From the NCBI GenBank assembly GCA_026985615.1, contig JALSQD010000001.1:1-64000 (forward strand): DNA of 64,000 bases, read 5' to 3'. The stretch is from Thermaceae bacterium (lineage in GTDB: Bacteria; Deinococcota; Deinococci; Deinococcales; Marinithermaceae). The notes beneath the pieces were generated by a model. That model was not told the origin of the DNA, did not search any database, and worked only from the letters and a program-made list of their open reading frames with translations. How positions within the stretch are numbered: the stretch's first letter is position 1; each line of letters begins with the position of its first letter. The translations under genes and the position numbers were made by a program. Of the stretch, positions 26,324-34,647 are shown in pieces.

Positions 26324-26920
26324 TCAAGGCTTGGCTACGCGCTCGGCCCGCTGCCCGACGGCGTCCACGGCGATGACCGTTGCCGATTGGGCGGGTACCT
26401 GGATGAGGAAACTCACCTCTTTGCCCCGCGGCAGGGGCAGGCGGCTGTAGGTGTTGCCGTACTTGACGACCACTCGGTCCACCTCCACGTCGTCGGTGGC
26501 TTTGCCGATGATGCGCAGCAACTTGTCTTCGGTGAGCTCCACGCGCTCCAAGACAAGTTTGGGTTTCTCGGTATCGAGGATGAGGGGCAGTTTCACCTGC
26601 CGTACCGCGCCCGCTACGTCCTGCGCGGTCACCTCGAGCTCCACCTCGCCCCCGCGCTCCGCTTGGACCAGGAAGCGAAACTGCACCAGCTTCTTGCCGG
26701 CCTCCTCGGGGGGCAGCACCTCCTGGTTGCCCACCCGCACGCTGGCCACGCCGCTGTCGTCGAAGGCGTAACCCTCGACCGTCACCTTCTGACCCTCGCT
26801 CACCGCGCCGCTGCGCGGTTGGGTGATGCCGAGTAGCGGCGCCATGGCGTCGCCACGGCGGGAGCAACCGGCCAGTAGCAGGGCGGCGAACAAGAGGAAA
26901 AGGAGGGGGCGCTCACGCAT
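26324..26920 (-). CDS. lipoprotein with Ig-like domains
   Basis: 198 aa, unknown function. Lipoprotein signal ends in LLAGC (Cys19). Two beta-sandwich repeats are suggested by the parallel phrases GYAFDDSGVASVRVGNQEV (about 50-68) and GKATDDVEVDRVVVKYGN (about 138-155), each of the 'xDDxGVxxVxVxxxN' type seen in bacterial Ig-like modules. Probably anchored at the outer face of a membrane. ATG 26920 follows TATCAT by 7 nt. The 3' end is close to tRNA-Ile but reads in the same direction. Confidence 0.7.
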   Translation of the reverse strand: MRERPLLFLLFAALLLAGCSRRGDAMAPLLGITQPRSGAVSEGQKVTVEGYAFDDSGVASVRVGNQEVLPPEEAGKKLVQFRFLVQAERGGEVELEVTAQDVAGAVRQVKLPLILDTEKPKLVLERVELTEDKLLRIIGKATDDVEVDRVVVKYGNTYSRLPLPRGKEVSFLIQVPAQSATVIAVDAVGQRAERVAKP

Positions 26921-26927
26921 CCCCTAC

Positions 26928-26933
26928 ATGATA
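26928..26933 (-). promoter_or_regulatory. leaderless -10 box of the Ig-like lipoprotein gene
   Basis: TATCAT on the minus strand, 7 nt before ATG 26920. Confidence 0.5.
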
Positions 26934-27061
26934 TAGGCCTTTGCGTTAGAAAGTGTGCACGCTTGAGTGGATATTTTGAATAAAGGCGTAGGTCAACCCC
27001 TAGCTTCCCATGAGCGCATGGGTGGAGGAGATGCCAAAGCCGCTCCTTCACGTAGAGGATT

Positions 27062-27346
27062 TCATCCACGTGATAGTCGCATACCAAGTCCACGTAAGGG
27101 GTCGATTAAGAGAATCATGCTGGCCTCTCTGTGCCCTTGCCCGCTTGCGCCGCCAGCGGTTGAAACAGGGCAGCCCAGCGCTAGGTTGATGCCCGTGATC
27201 TCCATGACGTCGCTGGCCTCGTTGCTGGTGGCCCAAGTGTGGGTCTGCAGGCCAAGCTCAATGCGAAACTTCGAGGTATGCGTTCCCTACGCCTGAACAA
27301 AGCCAACGCTGGCGATGGTGGTGAGAAGCACCCCATCGCGTTCAAT
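27062..27346 (-). pseudogene. decayed paralogue of the adjacent beta-barrel protein
   Basis: One minus-strand frame gives a signal-peptide-like VLLTTIASVGFVQA, an in-frame TAG (27287-27289), and then a segment with FRIELGLQ and SDVMEITGINLALG. The latter lines up with RFSIGLPA and GDALDIEGIDLRYY of the intact neighbour at 27450-27899, sharing D, I, G, I, L in register. About 20 residues between signal and first strand are missing and the C-terminal half is unrecognisable. No start codon with a ribosome site is present. I infer a truncated, nonsense-mutated tandem copy. Homology is judged by eye over about 40 residues, so it may be wrong. Confidence 0.4.
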
Positions 27347-27408
27347 CCTCTATCACCCACGTAAATTTATGGCGTATACGTGTAACGTATCCAAGGGCGT
27401 AAATGAAC

Positions 27409-27431
27409 GGGGCAGCCCGGTGGGCTACCCC
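27409..27431 (-). terminator. terminator of the beta-barrel protein gene
   Basis: On the minus strand GGGGTAGCCC and GGGCTGCCCC arms (one G.T mismatch position) surround ACC, followed by GTTCATTT. The U-run is weak. Confidence 0.55.
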
Positions 27432-27449
27432 TTGGGTGAAAGGCGCAGC

Positions 27450-27899
27450 TTAGTAGAAGTTCACTCCGAAGCGGCCACCATAGAAGGGGCTAAAGCCGAA
27501 GTAGGTGTCGTATTCGGCACCCAGTTGGATCTCGCTAAAGATCCCAAAGTTGGTGTTCGGCACCATCCACTCGAGCGCGGCCAGGCCGTGACCGTTGAAG
27601 CCGAAGGCGCTACCGTAGAGGGTGTAGTTGGTGAAGAAGGCCGAAGCCCCCGCGCCGTAGTAATAGCGCAGGTCGATGCCTTCGATGTCCAGGGCGTCGC
27701 CACCCATGATCATGTCCACCGAGCCCGCCACGCCAAAGCCGCCATAAGCGGGAAGACCGATGCTGAAGCGCATGTTGTTGTCCATGGTGTACTGTACGCC
27801 AATGGCCTCGGGGTAACCTGAGAACACCCCGAAATAAGCTTTGGCCGAGGCGAACGAGAACGCCAGCACCAGACCTGCCACGAACAGCGCTTTTCTCAT
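27450..27899 (-). CDS. small predicted outer-membrane beta-barrel protein
   Basis: 149 aa, unknown function. Cleavable Sec signal MRKALFVAGLVLAFSFASAKA. The mature part alternates polar and aromatic/glycine residues (YTMDNNMRFSIGLPAYGGFG, IDLRYYYGAGASAFFTNYTLYG) and ends in a terminal aromatic (FGVNFY), as outer-membrane barrels do. Only about eight strands fit. TTGGAGGTGA precedes ATG 27899; a longer frame to 27947 is unsupported. A decayed copy lies just downstream. Confidence 0.7.
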   Translation of the reverse strand: MRKALFVAGLVLAFSFASAKAYFGVFSGYPEAIGVQYTMDNNMRFSIGLPAYGGFGVAGSVDMIMGGDALDIEGIDLRYYYGAGASAFFTNYTLYGSAFGFNGHGLAALEWMVPNTNFGIFSEIQLGAEYDTYFGFSPFYGGRFGVNFY

Positions 27900-27947
27900 A
27901 CCATCACCTCCAAGAGTTTTGCTACGTACGTAAGTATAACATAGCAA

Positions 27948-27965
27948 TAGGGGCGAAAGCCCCTA
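27948..27965 (-). terminator. terminator of the arg operon
   Basis: TAGGGGC and GCCCCTA arms around a 4-nt loop, 36 nt after the argJ stop. The following sequence has only a poor U-run. Confidence 0.5.
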
Positions 27966-28001
27966 GTTATCGCACATTTCCGTTTCTTGGGCAGGCGAGC
28001 G

Positions 28002-29144
28002 TCAGGTGGTGTACTCGGCGTTGATCTTGACGTAGCCTTCGGTCAGGTCGCAGCCCCAGGCTTCGCTCGCAGCCGGACCCTCGCGAAAGACCACGTCCAC
28101 CACGACCTCGACCGCCTGCATCGCCTGGGAGAGCGCCACCCCGTTGAAGGGCACCGCGCCGCCGTCGTAGATGGTCGTGCCCTGGAGGGCGATCCGGGTG
28201 CGCTCTGGGTCGAAGTGCGCCCCCGAGTAGCCCAGCGCCACCAGGATGCGCCCCCAGTTGGGGTCGTTTCCGTGCACCGCGGCCTTCCACAGCGCGCTCG
28301 CCGCCACCGCCCGCGCCGCGCGCCGGGCCTCTTCTTCCGTGGCTGCGCCGCGCACCCGGACGGTGATTAGCTTCTCGGCACCCTCGCCGTCGCGGGCGAT
28401 CTGCCGCGCCAAGTCCCGGGCCACCGCGTGGACCGCCTCCCAAAAGGCCCCGGGGTCCACCGTTCCGGCTGCGCCGCTGGCCAGCAGCACCGCCATGTCG
28501 TTGGTCGAGGTGTCGCCGTCCACCGTTACCTGGTTGAAGGTCGCGTCCACTACCCCGGGCCAGCGCGCCCGCAATTCGTCCGCCTCTACGCGTGCGTCGG
28601 TGAAGAGGTAGGCCAGCATCGTGGCCATGTTGGGGTGGATCATGCCGCTGCCCTTGGCCACCCCCACCACCCGGGCGCCGCCAGGCAGGGTGCGCTCGCT
28701 CAGCTTGACGCGGGTGTCGGTCGTGAGGATTGCCTCGGCGAAGGCGTTCACCTCCGGCCCCAGCTCCAGCCCGGGCAGGGCGCGCTCGATCCGCGCCACC
28801 GGCAGAGGAACGCCGATCACGCCGGTCGAAGCGGTGAGCACCGCCTCCGGGGCCAGCCCCAGCCGCGACGCCGCCAGCTCGGCCATGCGGCGGTCGTCGG
28901 CGACGCCCTGGGCTCCGGTGGCGCAGTTGGCGTTGCCGGAGTTCACCACCAGGGCCGAGATCGTTTCCCGGCTCCGGTAGAGCGCGCGGCCGCGCAGCAC
29001 GCAGGGTGCGGCCGCGCGGTTGGTAGTGGCCGCAAAGGCCCACGCCGCTTCCGGTTTGACATGTACTAGCGCCAGGTCGGGCTTGCCGCTCGGCTTGATG
29101 CCGCTGGCCGTGCCCCCTGCGCGAAATCCTCTGGGTAGCTGCAT
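28002..29144 (-). CDS. argJ: bifunctional ornithine acetyltransferase / N-acetylglutamate synthase
   Basis: Transfers acetyl from N-acetylornithine to glutamate, closing the cyclic arginine pathway. 380 aa. The autocleavage site is in HPNMATMLAYL (between Ala and the nucleophilic Thr), giving alpha and beta chains. Also visible are VNSGNANCATG, TASTGVIG and DGDTSTNDMAVLLASG. ATG 29144 has GGAGG at 7 nt; the in-frame ATG two codons earlier abuts the ribosome site. Third gene of argF-argC-argJ. Confidence 0.96.
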   Translation of the reverse strand: MQLPRGFRAGGTASGIKPSGKPDLALVHVKPEAAWAFAATTNRAAAPCVLRGRALYRSRETISALVVNSGNANCATGAQGVADDRRMAELAASRLGLAPEAVLTASTGVIGVPLPVARIERALPGLELGPEVNAFAEAILTTDTRVKLSERTLPGGARVVGVAKGSGMIHPNMATMLAYLFTDARVEADELRARWPGVVDATFNQVTVDGDTSTNDMAVLLASGAAGTVDPGAFWEAVHAVARDLARQIARDGEGAEKLITVRVRGAATEEEARRAARAVAASALWKAAVHGNDPNWGRILVALGYSGAHFDPERTRIALQGTTIYDGGAVPFNGVALSQAMQAVEVVVDVVFREGPAASEAWGCDLTEGYVKINAEYTT

Positions 29145-29157
29145 GACCATACCTCCG

Positions 29158-30204
29158 CTACGGCCACAGGCCGTGGGCCTCGAGCCCCAGCCCCTCGTCG
29201 AAGCCGTAGACCACGTTCATGTTCTGCACCGCCTGCCCCGAGGCACCCTTGACCAGGTTGTCGATGGCGGCGAAGACGACGATCTGCCCGGTACGCTCGT
29301 CGAGTTTGGGGCTTATCCAGACGGTGTTGGCCCCATAGACGCCCTTGGTCTGGGGCAGGTCCTCGGTCAGGCGCACAAAGCGCTCGCCTTCGTAGAAGGC
29401 GCGGTAGAGCTCGTCGAGCTCCGCCTGGCGCAGCGGCCGCGCCAGCGTCACGTAGGCCGTCGTGAGGATGCCACGGGTCATCGGCACCAGGTGGGGGGTG
29501 AAGGAGAGCGGGCGCGGCTCGGCGGGACCGTGGGTCCGCACGTGGCGGCCCTGGGCGCGTACCCGCCCCAGGTTGAACTCGATCTCGGCGGTGTGGCGGT
29601 GGCTGCCGGCAGGCTTGTAAGGCCGCAGGTTCTCGTTCACCTCGGCGAAGGCGGTGCCGCCGGCGTCGCGTCCGGCACCCGAGACGCCGCTCATGGCGGC
29701 GATGGTCACGACCTCGTCAAGCCCTTCGGCGGCCAGCGGCGCGAGCGCCAGGCTCGCCGCAGTGACGTAGCAGCCGGGGTTGGCCACCAGCTCGGCGCCG
29801 GTGAGGTCGTCGCGAAACAGCTCGGTGAGCCCGTAACGGGCGCGCGGATACCAGTCGGGGCTCGCATGACTGATGCCGTACCAGGTCTCGTAGACGTCGG
29901 GTGGCAACCGGAAGTCGCCGGAAAGGTCGACGACCCTGCGCCCCTCCTCCACGAGCCGCGGCGCCAGCTCCATGGCGATGCCATTCGGCAGGGCGATGAA
30001 GACCAGCTCCGCCTCGGCCACGGCTTCCTCTACCTCGGCGAAGGGGGTGCTCAGGTCGATCTGCGGCCAGGCCGCCGAGAGGGGACGGCCGGCGTAGGCG
30101 CGGCTGCTGAAGCCCACCAGCCGAACCTTGGGATGCCGGCCCAGGATGCGGATGAGCTCGGAGCCCCCGTAGCCGCTGGCGCCCAGGATGGCTACCCGGA
30201 CCAA
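29158..30204 (-). CDS. argC: N-acetyl-gamma-glutamyl-phosphate reductase
   Basis: NADPH-dependent reduction of acetylglutamyl phosphate to the semialdehyde in arginine synthesis. 348 aa. Rossmann GASGYGGSELIRIL at residues 8-21, active-site Cys in VANPGCYVTAASLAL, and HRHTAEIEFNLG with the catalytic His region. The start is TTG at 30204, overlapping the end of argF by 13 nt, so translation is probably coupled. Confidence 0.96.
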   Translation of the reverse strand: MVRVAILGASGYGGSELIRILGRHPKVRLVGFSSRAYAGRPLSAAWPQIDLSTPFAEVEEAVAEAELVFIALPNGIAMELAPRLVEEGRRVVDLSGDFRLPPDVYETWYGISHASPDWYPRARYGLTELFRDDLTGAELVANPGCYVTAASLALAPLAAEGLDEVVTIAAMSGVSGAGRDAGGTAFAEVNENLRPYKPAGSHRHTAEIEFNLGRVRAQGRHVRTHGPAEPRPLSFTPHLVPMTRGILTTAYVTLARPLRQAELDELYRAFYEGERFVRLTEDLPQTKGVYGANTVWISPKLDERTGQIVVFAAIDNLVKGASGQAVQNMNVVYGFDEGLGLEAHGLWP

Positions 30205-31097
30205 GCCCGCCCCCCCACGAGGTGCGCCAGGACCGCCTTGACGGTGTGCAGGCGGTTCTCGGCTTGGTCGAAGACCCGGCTCTTGGGGCCGCGAACCACC
30301 TCCTCCACCACCTCCTCACCATAGTGGGCGGGCAGGCAGTGCAGGAAGATGCTCTCCTCACCCGCAGCCGCCATCAGCTCGGGCGTGACGGTATAGCCGG
30401 CGAAGTCGCGCCGACGGCGCTCGGTCTCCTCCTCCTGGCCCATCGAGGTCCAGACATCGGTGTAGACGGCATGAGCGCCGCGTACCGCCTCGTAGGGGTC
30501 GCGCACCAAGCGCGCGTCCGCGCGCTCGAGCAGCGCCGGGTCGGGTTCGTAGCCCTCGGGGGTGCTCACCACCACCTCTACCCCGGCGAGCGCCGCCGCC
30601 TCGAGCAGCGAGGTGAGCACGTTGTTGCCGTCGCCCACGTAGGCCAGCCGCAGGCCATCGAGCCGCCCGAACTGCTCGCGCAGCGTGAGCAGGTCGGCGA
30701 GTGCTTGCAGCGGGTGGTGGGCGTCGGAGAGCGCGTTGATCACCGGCACGCCAGAGTGCTCGGCGAGCGCGACCACGGATTCATGTTTATTCACCCGCGC
30801 GGCAATGGCCTCGACCCAGCGCCCCAGGTTCTTGGCTACGTCGTAGACGGGTTCGCGCACACCCAACCCCACCTGGCGCGAGTCGAGATAGAGGGCGTGG
30901 CCACCCAGATGCACGGTGGCCACCTCCAGGGTCGTGCGCGTGCGTAAGGAGGGTTTTTCGAAGAGCAGGGCCACGGTCTTGCCGCTCAGCTCGGCCCCGC
31001 GGTAGCGGGTCTGCTTGAAGTGTGCGGCGGTGCGCAACAGCGCCTCGAGCTTTTCCTTATCGAGGCTCGAAAGGTCCAAGAGATGGTTCGGCATCAT
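30192..31097 (-). CDS. argF: ornithine carbamoyltransferase
   Basis: Carbamoyl phosphate plus ornithine to citrulline. 301 aa. Carbamoyl-phosphate loop EKPSLRTRTTLEV (the STRT-like motif is here S-L-R-T-R-T), HPLQALADLLTL, ornithine site VYTDVWTSMGQEEE, and the HCLPA motif (FLHCLPAHYGEEV). The double ATG at 31092-31097 has GGAGGC at 6 nt; the longer frame to 31160 would overlap the promoter. First gene of the arg operon, divergent from marR. Confidence 0.97.
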   Translation of the reverse strand: MMPNHLLDLSSLDKEKLEALLRTAAHFKQTRYRGAELSGKTVALLFEKPSLRTRTTLEVATVHLGGHALYLDSRQVGLGVREPVYDVAKNLGRWVEAIAARVNKHESVVALAEHSGVPVINALSDAHHPLQALADLLTLREQFGRLDGLRLAYVGDGNNVLTSLLEAAALAGVEVVVSTPEGYEPDPALLERADARLVRDPYEAVRGAHAVYTDVWTSMGQEEETERRRRDFAGYTVTPELMAAAGEESIFLHCLPAHYGEEVVEEVVRGPKSRVFDQAENRLHTVKAVLAHLVGGRAWSG

Positions 31098-31130
31098 CGC
31101 ATTGCCTCCGCACCCTAGCGGGCGTGCTTC

Positions 31131-31160
31131 AGTATAGGGGCGCGGCGCAAGTTTATTCAA
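31131..31160 (-). promoter_or_regulatory. promoter of the argF-argC-argJ operon
   Basis: Minus-strand TTGAAT (31155-31160), 18 bp, TATACT (31131-31136). The leader is about 28 nt with GGAGGC. No clear ARG box was recognised. Confidence 0.65.
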
Positions 31161-31194
31161 CCACGCTTGATGTTTCTCTACAAAAATTTTTCAC

Positions 31195-31223
31195 TTGAAA
31201 CTTTTGAGTTTTAAATGTAAACT
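31195..31223 (+). promoter_or_regulatory. leaderless promoter and candidate operator of marR-MFS
   Basis: TTGAAA (31195-31200), 17 bp, TAAACT (31218-31223), then 6 nt to GTG 31230. The spacer starts an imperfect inverted repeat, TTGAAAC ... GTTTTAA (6 of 7 matches), a plausible site for autorepression by the MarR protein. Confidence 0.65.
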
Positions 31224-31229
31224 CGGCGC

Positions 31230-31640
31230 GTGGACGCCTGGCCGCTCCTTACCCGTATCTGGCGCTTGCAGCGGGCCCTGGTGGAGGAGGCCACGCCCTG
31301 CATCGCCGAGCAGGGACTCGGCCCCAAGGATCTGATGCTCCTCGCCCTCGTCGAGCACACCCCTCACGCCGGCGCGCTGGCGCGCGAGCTGCACCTGCCC
31401 GCGCCCAGCGTGAGCCACGCGCTCAAGCGCCTCGAGGGCGCGGGGTTAATCGAACGCCACAGCGATGTCAGTGACCTGCGGCGCTTCGTTTTCGAGCTTA
31501 CCCCGCGGGGGCGCGAGGCGCTGGCGGCGGGCAGCGACTGCCTTACCCGCACGATGCGGGCGCGGCTCGCCCGGCTCGAACCCGCTGAACGCAGCCAGCT
31601 CAACCGCCTGCTGGAACGGCTGCTGGAGGACGACGCATGA
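31230..31640 (+). CDS. MarR-family transcriptional regulator
   Basis: 136 aa winged-helix repressor. The HTH lies at residues about 50-75 (GALARELHLPAPSVSHALKRLE), with the wing RHSDVSDLRRFVFELTPRG. Helices at both ends form the dimer. Encoded in overlap with the efflux gene (4 nt), so it probably represses that pump and itself and is released by a small ligand. GTG start from the leaderless promoter. Confidence 0.92.
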   Translation: MDAWPLLTRIWRLQRALVEEATPCIAEQGLGPKDLMLLALVEHTPHAGALARELHLPAPSVSHALKRLEGAGLIERHSDVSDLRRFVFELTPRGREALAAGSDCLTRTMRARLARLEPAERSQLNRLLERLLEDDA

Positions 31641-33346
31641 ACCGCACCCAACTGCTCACGCTCATCGGCATCTTTCTCGGCATCTTTCTGGCCGCTCTCG
31701 ACCAGACCATCGTCTCCACCGCCCTGCCCCGCATCGTCCAGGACCTCGGCGGAATGGACAAGTACGCCTGGGTGGGCACCAGCTACCTGCTGGCCTCGAC
31801 GATCTCCGTCCCCATCTTCGGGCGTCTGGCCGACCTGATCTCGAGCCGCACCCTGCTGCTGTGGGCCATCGTGCTCTTTCTCGCCGGCTCGGTGCTCTCG
31901 GGACTTTCGAGCACGATGGACCAGCTCATCGCCTTTCGCGGCGTCCAGGGCGTGGGCGGCGGCGCGCTCTTCGCGGTGGCCACCACCACCATCGGCCTAC
32001 TCTTCTCGCCGCGCGAGCGCGGCAAGTACCAGGGCCTCTTTGGCGCGGTCTTCGCCATCGCTAGTGTCATCGGGCCTTGGCTGGGCGGGCTCCTTACCGA
32101 CCACCTTTCCTGGCACTGGGTCTTCTTCATCAACCTGCCGGTGGGCGCGGTGGCGCTCTACTTCATCGTGCGCCACATGCCGAGGCTCGAGCCCGCCTCC
32201 ACCCACCGCTTCGACCTATGGGGGGCGCTCACCCTGGCCATCTGGACCGTGCCGCTCTTGCTGGCCACCTCCTGGGGCGGCCACGAGTATGCCTGGGCCA
32301 GCCCGGTCATCCTCAGCCTCTTCGGTGCGGCATTGGCGGGGCTCTTCCTCTTCTATTACGTCGAGACCCACACCCGCGAGCCGCTTTTCGACCTCACCCT
32401 CTTCCAGAACCCCGTCTTCCGCTGGGCGGCGGTCGCGCTTTTCTTCTTTGGCGCTGCCTTCCTGAGCGCGATGTTTTTCCTGCCCCTCTACCTGATCCAG
32501 GTCAAGGGCATCTCGGCCACGATGAGCGGCCTCACCATCACCCCCCTGACCCTGGGCTCGATCGTGGGCGCGATCGGCGCGGGGCAGATCGCCAGCCGCT
32601 GGGGGCGCTACAAGCCGCTAATGATCGGGGGGATGCTCTGGCTGTTGCTCAACTTTCTGGCCATGCACTACATCATCCGGGTGGACACCCCGCTGTGGCA
32701 GGTGCTGGCGCTGATGGTGAGCATGGGGCTGGGGCTGGGTCCGGGGATGCCGCTCTTCACCCTGGCGGTGCAGAACTCGGTTCCGCCCGAGCGCATGGGC
32801 ACCGCCTCGAGCGCCACCCAGTTCTTCCGCCAGATCGGCTCGACCATCGGGATCGCGCTCATGGGCGCGGTGCTGGCTGCCAGCTTGCAGACCCAGCTCG
32901 CCGCCAGTCTGCCTGAGGGGCTACAAAACGGCACGGTCGACCTGGGGCAGATGCGCGATCCCACCGCCTTCAACCGCGCCTTCGAGCAGCAGCTGGAAGC
33001 GACCCTGGCCGACCTCGAGAAGGCGCTCGCCGGCGACGAGGAGGCCAAGGCCCGCTTGCTTGCCAACCCGCTCCTGCCCGAAGACCTCAAGGGCATGCTC
33101 AAGGGGCCGCCGCCCCCGCCGCAGTACCGCGCGATGGTGCTCGACAAGGTGCGCGCGCAGCTGGAGGAGCGGCTCGAGGAGATCAAGGAGCAGACCAACG
33201 CCGCGCTCAACGCCGCCATCGCCGAGGCGATGCGTCAGGTCTACCTCTACGCGGCCTACCTGGTGGCTCTGGGGCTACTCGCGGCGCTGATGATCCCCGA
33301 CCGCAAGCTCAAGGGGCAGGCCCACCTGCGGCCCGCGCCCCACTAG
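31637..33346 (+). CDS. MFS multidrug efflux transporter, DHA2 (EmrB/QacA) type
   Basis: 569 aa, proton-driven exporter with 14 predicted membrane helices. Motif A-like GRLADLISSR in loop 2-3; LDQTIVSTALPRI in helix 1, the DHA2/DHA1 motif; FRGVQGVGGGALFAVA; and FINLPVGAVALY between helices 5 and 6. An unusual hydrophilic, Q/E/L-rich insertion of about 120 residues precedes the last helix (about 420-540). Start overlaps marR by 4 nt. The stop shares CTAG with the convergent bshB1 stop. Confidence 0.92.
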   Translation: MNRTQLLTLIGIFLGIFLAALDQTIVSTALPRIVQDLGGMDKYAWVGTSYLLASTISVPIFGRLADLISSRTLLLWAIVLFLAGSVLSGLSSTMDQLIAFRGVQGVGGGALFAVATTTIGLLFSPRERGKYQGLFGAVFAIASVIGPWLGGLLTDHLSWHWVFFINLPVGAVALYFIVRHMPRLEPASTHRFDLWGALTLAIWTVPLLLATSWGGHEYAWASPVILSLFGAALAGLFLFYYVETHTREPLFDLTLFQNPVFRWAAVALFFFGAAFLSAMFFLPLYLIQVKGISATMSGLTITPLTLGSIVGAIGAGQIASRWGRYKPLMIGGMLWLLLNFLAMHYIIRVDTPLWQVLALMVSMGLGLGPGMPLFTLAVQNSVPPERMGTASSATQFFRQIGSTIGIALMGAVLAASLQTQLAASLPEGLQNGTVDLGQMRDPTAFNRAFEQQLEATLADLEKALAGDEEAKARLLANPLLPEDLKGMLKGPPPPPQYRAMVLDKVRAQLEERLEEIKEQTNAALNAAIAEAMRQVYLYAAYLVALGLLAALMIPDRKLKGQAHLRPAPH

Positions 33347-34020
33347 AGCTCGCGCACCAGCCAGGGGCGCGGCGCGACGAAGGGCTCGGCGTAGGCCACC
33401 CCCGCGAGGTTGCCCCAGTAGCGGCGCAGGGCCCGGCGGGCCTCCAGCCCCGCCGGGCCCACCGTTTCGCTCACCGCCTCGCCCTCGAACTGGCTCGCGT
33501 AGGCCCGGACTGCGGCCTCCCAGACCTCGATGGTCGCGCTCACGTCCACCAGTAGGCTCGGCGCCGCGGGCTCGTTGCCCGGATACCACAGGAAGCGCTC
33601 GGGTTTGTGGGGCTCGCCCTCCATCCCGGCGCGCGCCAGCCCAGCCAAGTGCAGCGCGCGCCGCAATAGCGCTGCGGCGCCGACGTGGTCGGGGTGGCGG
33701 TCCTCGGGGTGCGGCCCCAGCACCACCCGCGGCCGCAGCCGCCGCAGCTCGGCAGCGAGGCGGTGCGCGTAGTCCTCGTCGTCGCGCAACCCGCCGTCGG
33801 GCATGCCCAGGTTGCCGCGCCAGGCGAGCCTCAGTGCCTCCGCCGCCCGGGCGGCCTCGGCCGCACGCAGCTCGGGGCTGCCCTTGCTGCCCGCCTCGCC
33901 TCGCGTCAGGTCGAGCACGCCGGTGGCGCGTCCGGCGCGGGCCATGAGGGCGAGCGTGCCCCCGGCGCCGAGCTCGGCGTCGTCCGGGTGCGGCGCCACC
34001 ACCAGCAGGTCCAGCTTCAC
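33343..34020 (-). CDS. bshB1: bacillithiol biosynthesis deacetylase BshB1 (PIG-L/LmbE family)
   Basis: Zn-dependent removal of acetyl from GlcNAc-malate to give GlcN-malate, a step in bacillithiol (low-molecular-weight thiol) synthesis. 225 aa. Zn/catalytic motif VVAPHPDDAELGAGGTL at residues 6-22 and HPEDRHPDHVGAAALL around 110-125. Bacillithiol occurs in Deinococcota, and the GKPD-like NLGMPDGGLRDD segment is typical of BshB1. The GTG start overlaps the plsY stop by 4 nt. Confidence 0.88.
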   Translation of the reverse strand: MKLDLLVVAPHPDDAELGAGGTLALMARAGRATGVLDLTRGEAGSKGSPELRAAEAARAAEALRLAWRGNLGMPDGGLRDDEDYAHRLAAELRRLRPRVVLGPHPEDRHPDHVGAAALLRRALHLAGLARAGMEGEPHKPERFLWYPGNEPAAPSLLVDVSATIEVWEAAVRAYASQFEGEAVSETVGPAGLEARRALRRYWGNLAGVAYAEPFVAPRPWLVREL

Positions 34021-34631
34021 GGGTACCTCATGCGTTTCTCGGCCTTCTCGCCCAGGCGGCGTTCGCGCCCCTGTTGCAGCCGCACGATGTTCTCGCGGTG
34101 GGTCCAGTAGACCAGGGCCACGAGCGCGAAGAGGGTGGTCAGCTCCCAGTCGGGCCGGCCCACCGCCACCGCGTAGGCGAGGCCGGCGAAGGTGCCCACC
34201 AGGCTTCCGGCCGAGACGTAGCGGGTGAGCAGGATTACGACGGCGGCCACCACCAGGCCGAAGAGGGCCACCGCGGGGTCGAGGAAGAGCACGGTGCCCA
34301 GGCTGGTGGCCACGCCCTTCCCGCCCTTGAAGCCCAGGAAGATCGAGAAGTTGTGGCCCAGCACCGCGGCCAGCGCCACGCCGCCCAGCAGCCAGCCGTC
34401 CACCCCCAGCGAGCGGGCGATCCAGACGGCCAGACCCCCCTTGAACATGTCGAAGAGGAAGACGACGATGGCCGGGCCCCAGCCCAGCGCGCGCAGCACG
34501 TTGGTGGCCCCGATGTTGCCCGAGCCCACCTCGCGGATGTTGACCTTGTACAGGCGCGCGATCAGGACGCCGGCCGGGATCGATCCGAACAGGTAGGCCA
34601 GCAACAGGGTCGAAACGGCGTACCAACTCAC
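34017..34631 (-). CDS. plsY: glycerol-3-phosphate acyltransferase PlsY (paralogue 2)
   Basis: Acyl-phosphate dependent first acylation of glycerol-3-phosphate at the inner membrane. 204 aa. GSGNIGATNVLRALGWG, FLFDMFKGG and GHNFSIFLGFKGGKGVATSLG are the three catalytic motifs in canonical form, more standard than the paralogue at 10.7 kb. A basic tail (QQGRERRLGEKAEKRMR) is unusual. GTG 34631 follows TAGAAT by 6 nt. Confidence 0.94.
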   Translation of the reverse strand: MSWYAVSTLLLAYLFGSIPAGVLIARLYKVNIREVGSGNIGATNVLRALGWGPAIVVFLFDMFKGGLAVWIARSLGVDGWLLGGVALAAVLGHNFSIFLGFKGGKGVATSLGTVLFLDPAVALFGLVVAAVVILLTRYVSAGSLVGTFAGLAYAVAVGRPDWELTTLFALVALVYWTHRENIVRLQQGRERRLGEKAEKRMRYP

Positions 34632-34637
34632 GCCCGC

Positions 34638-34643
34638 ATTCTA
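34638..34643 (-). promoter_or_regulatory. leaderless -10 box of plsY-bshB1
   Basis: TAGAAT on the minus strand, 6 nt before GTG 34631. Confidence 0.6.
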
Positions 34644-34647
34644 AGCT

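Noticed and set aside
26940..27061. Possible toxin or transposase fragment on minus (CDYHVDEILYVKERLWHLL)
   Set aside because: Too short, no family recognised and no companion features. Not called.
34021..34626. Upstream extension of the bshB1 reading frame to a 427-residue protein
   Set aside because: The added part is the antiframe of plsY on the same strand, Arg/Gly-rich and without similarity. The conserved protein starts at GTG 34020.
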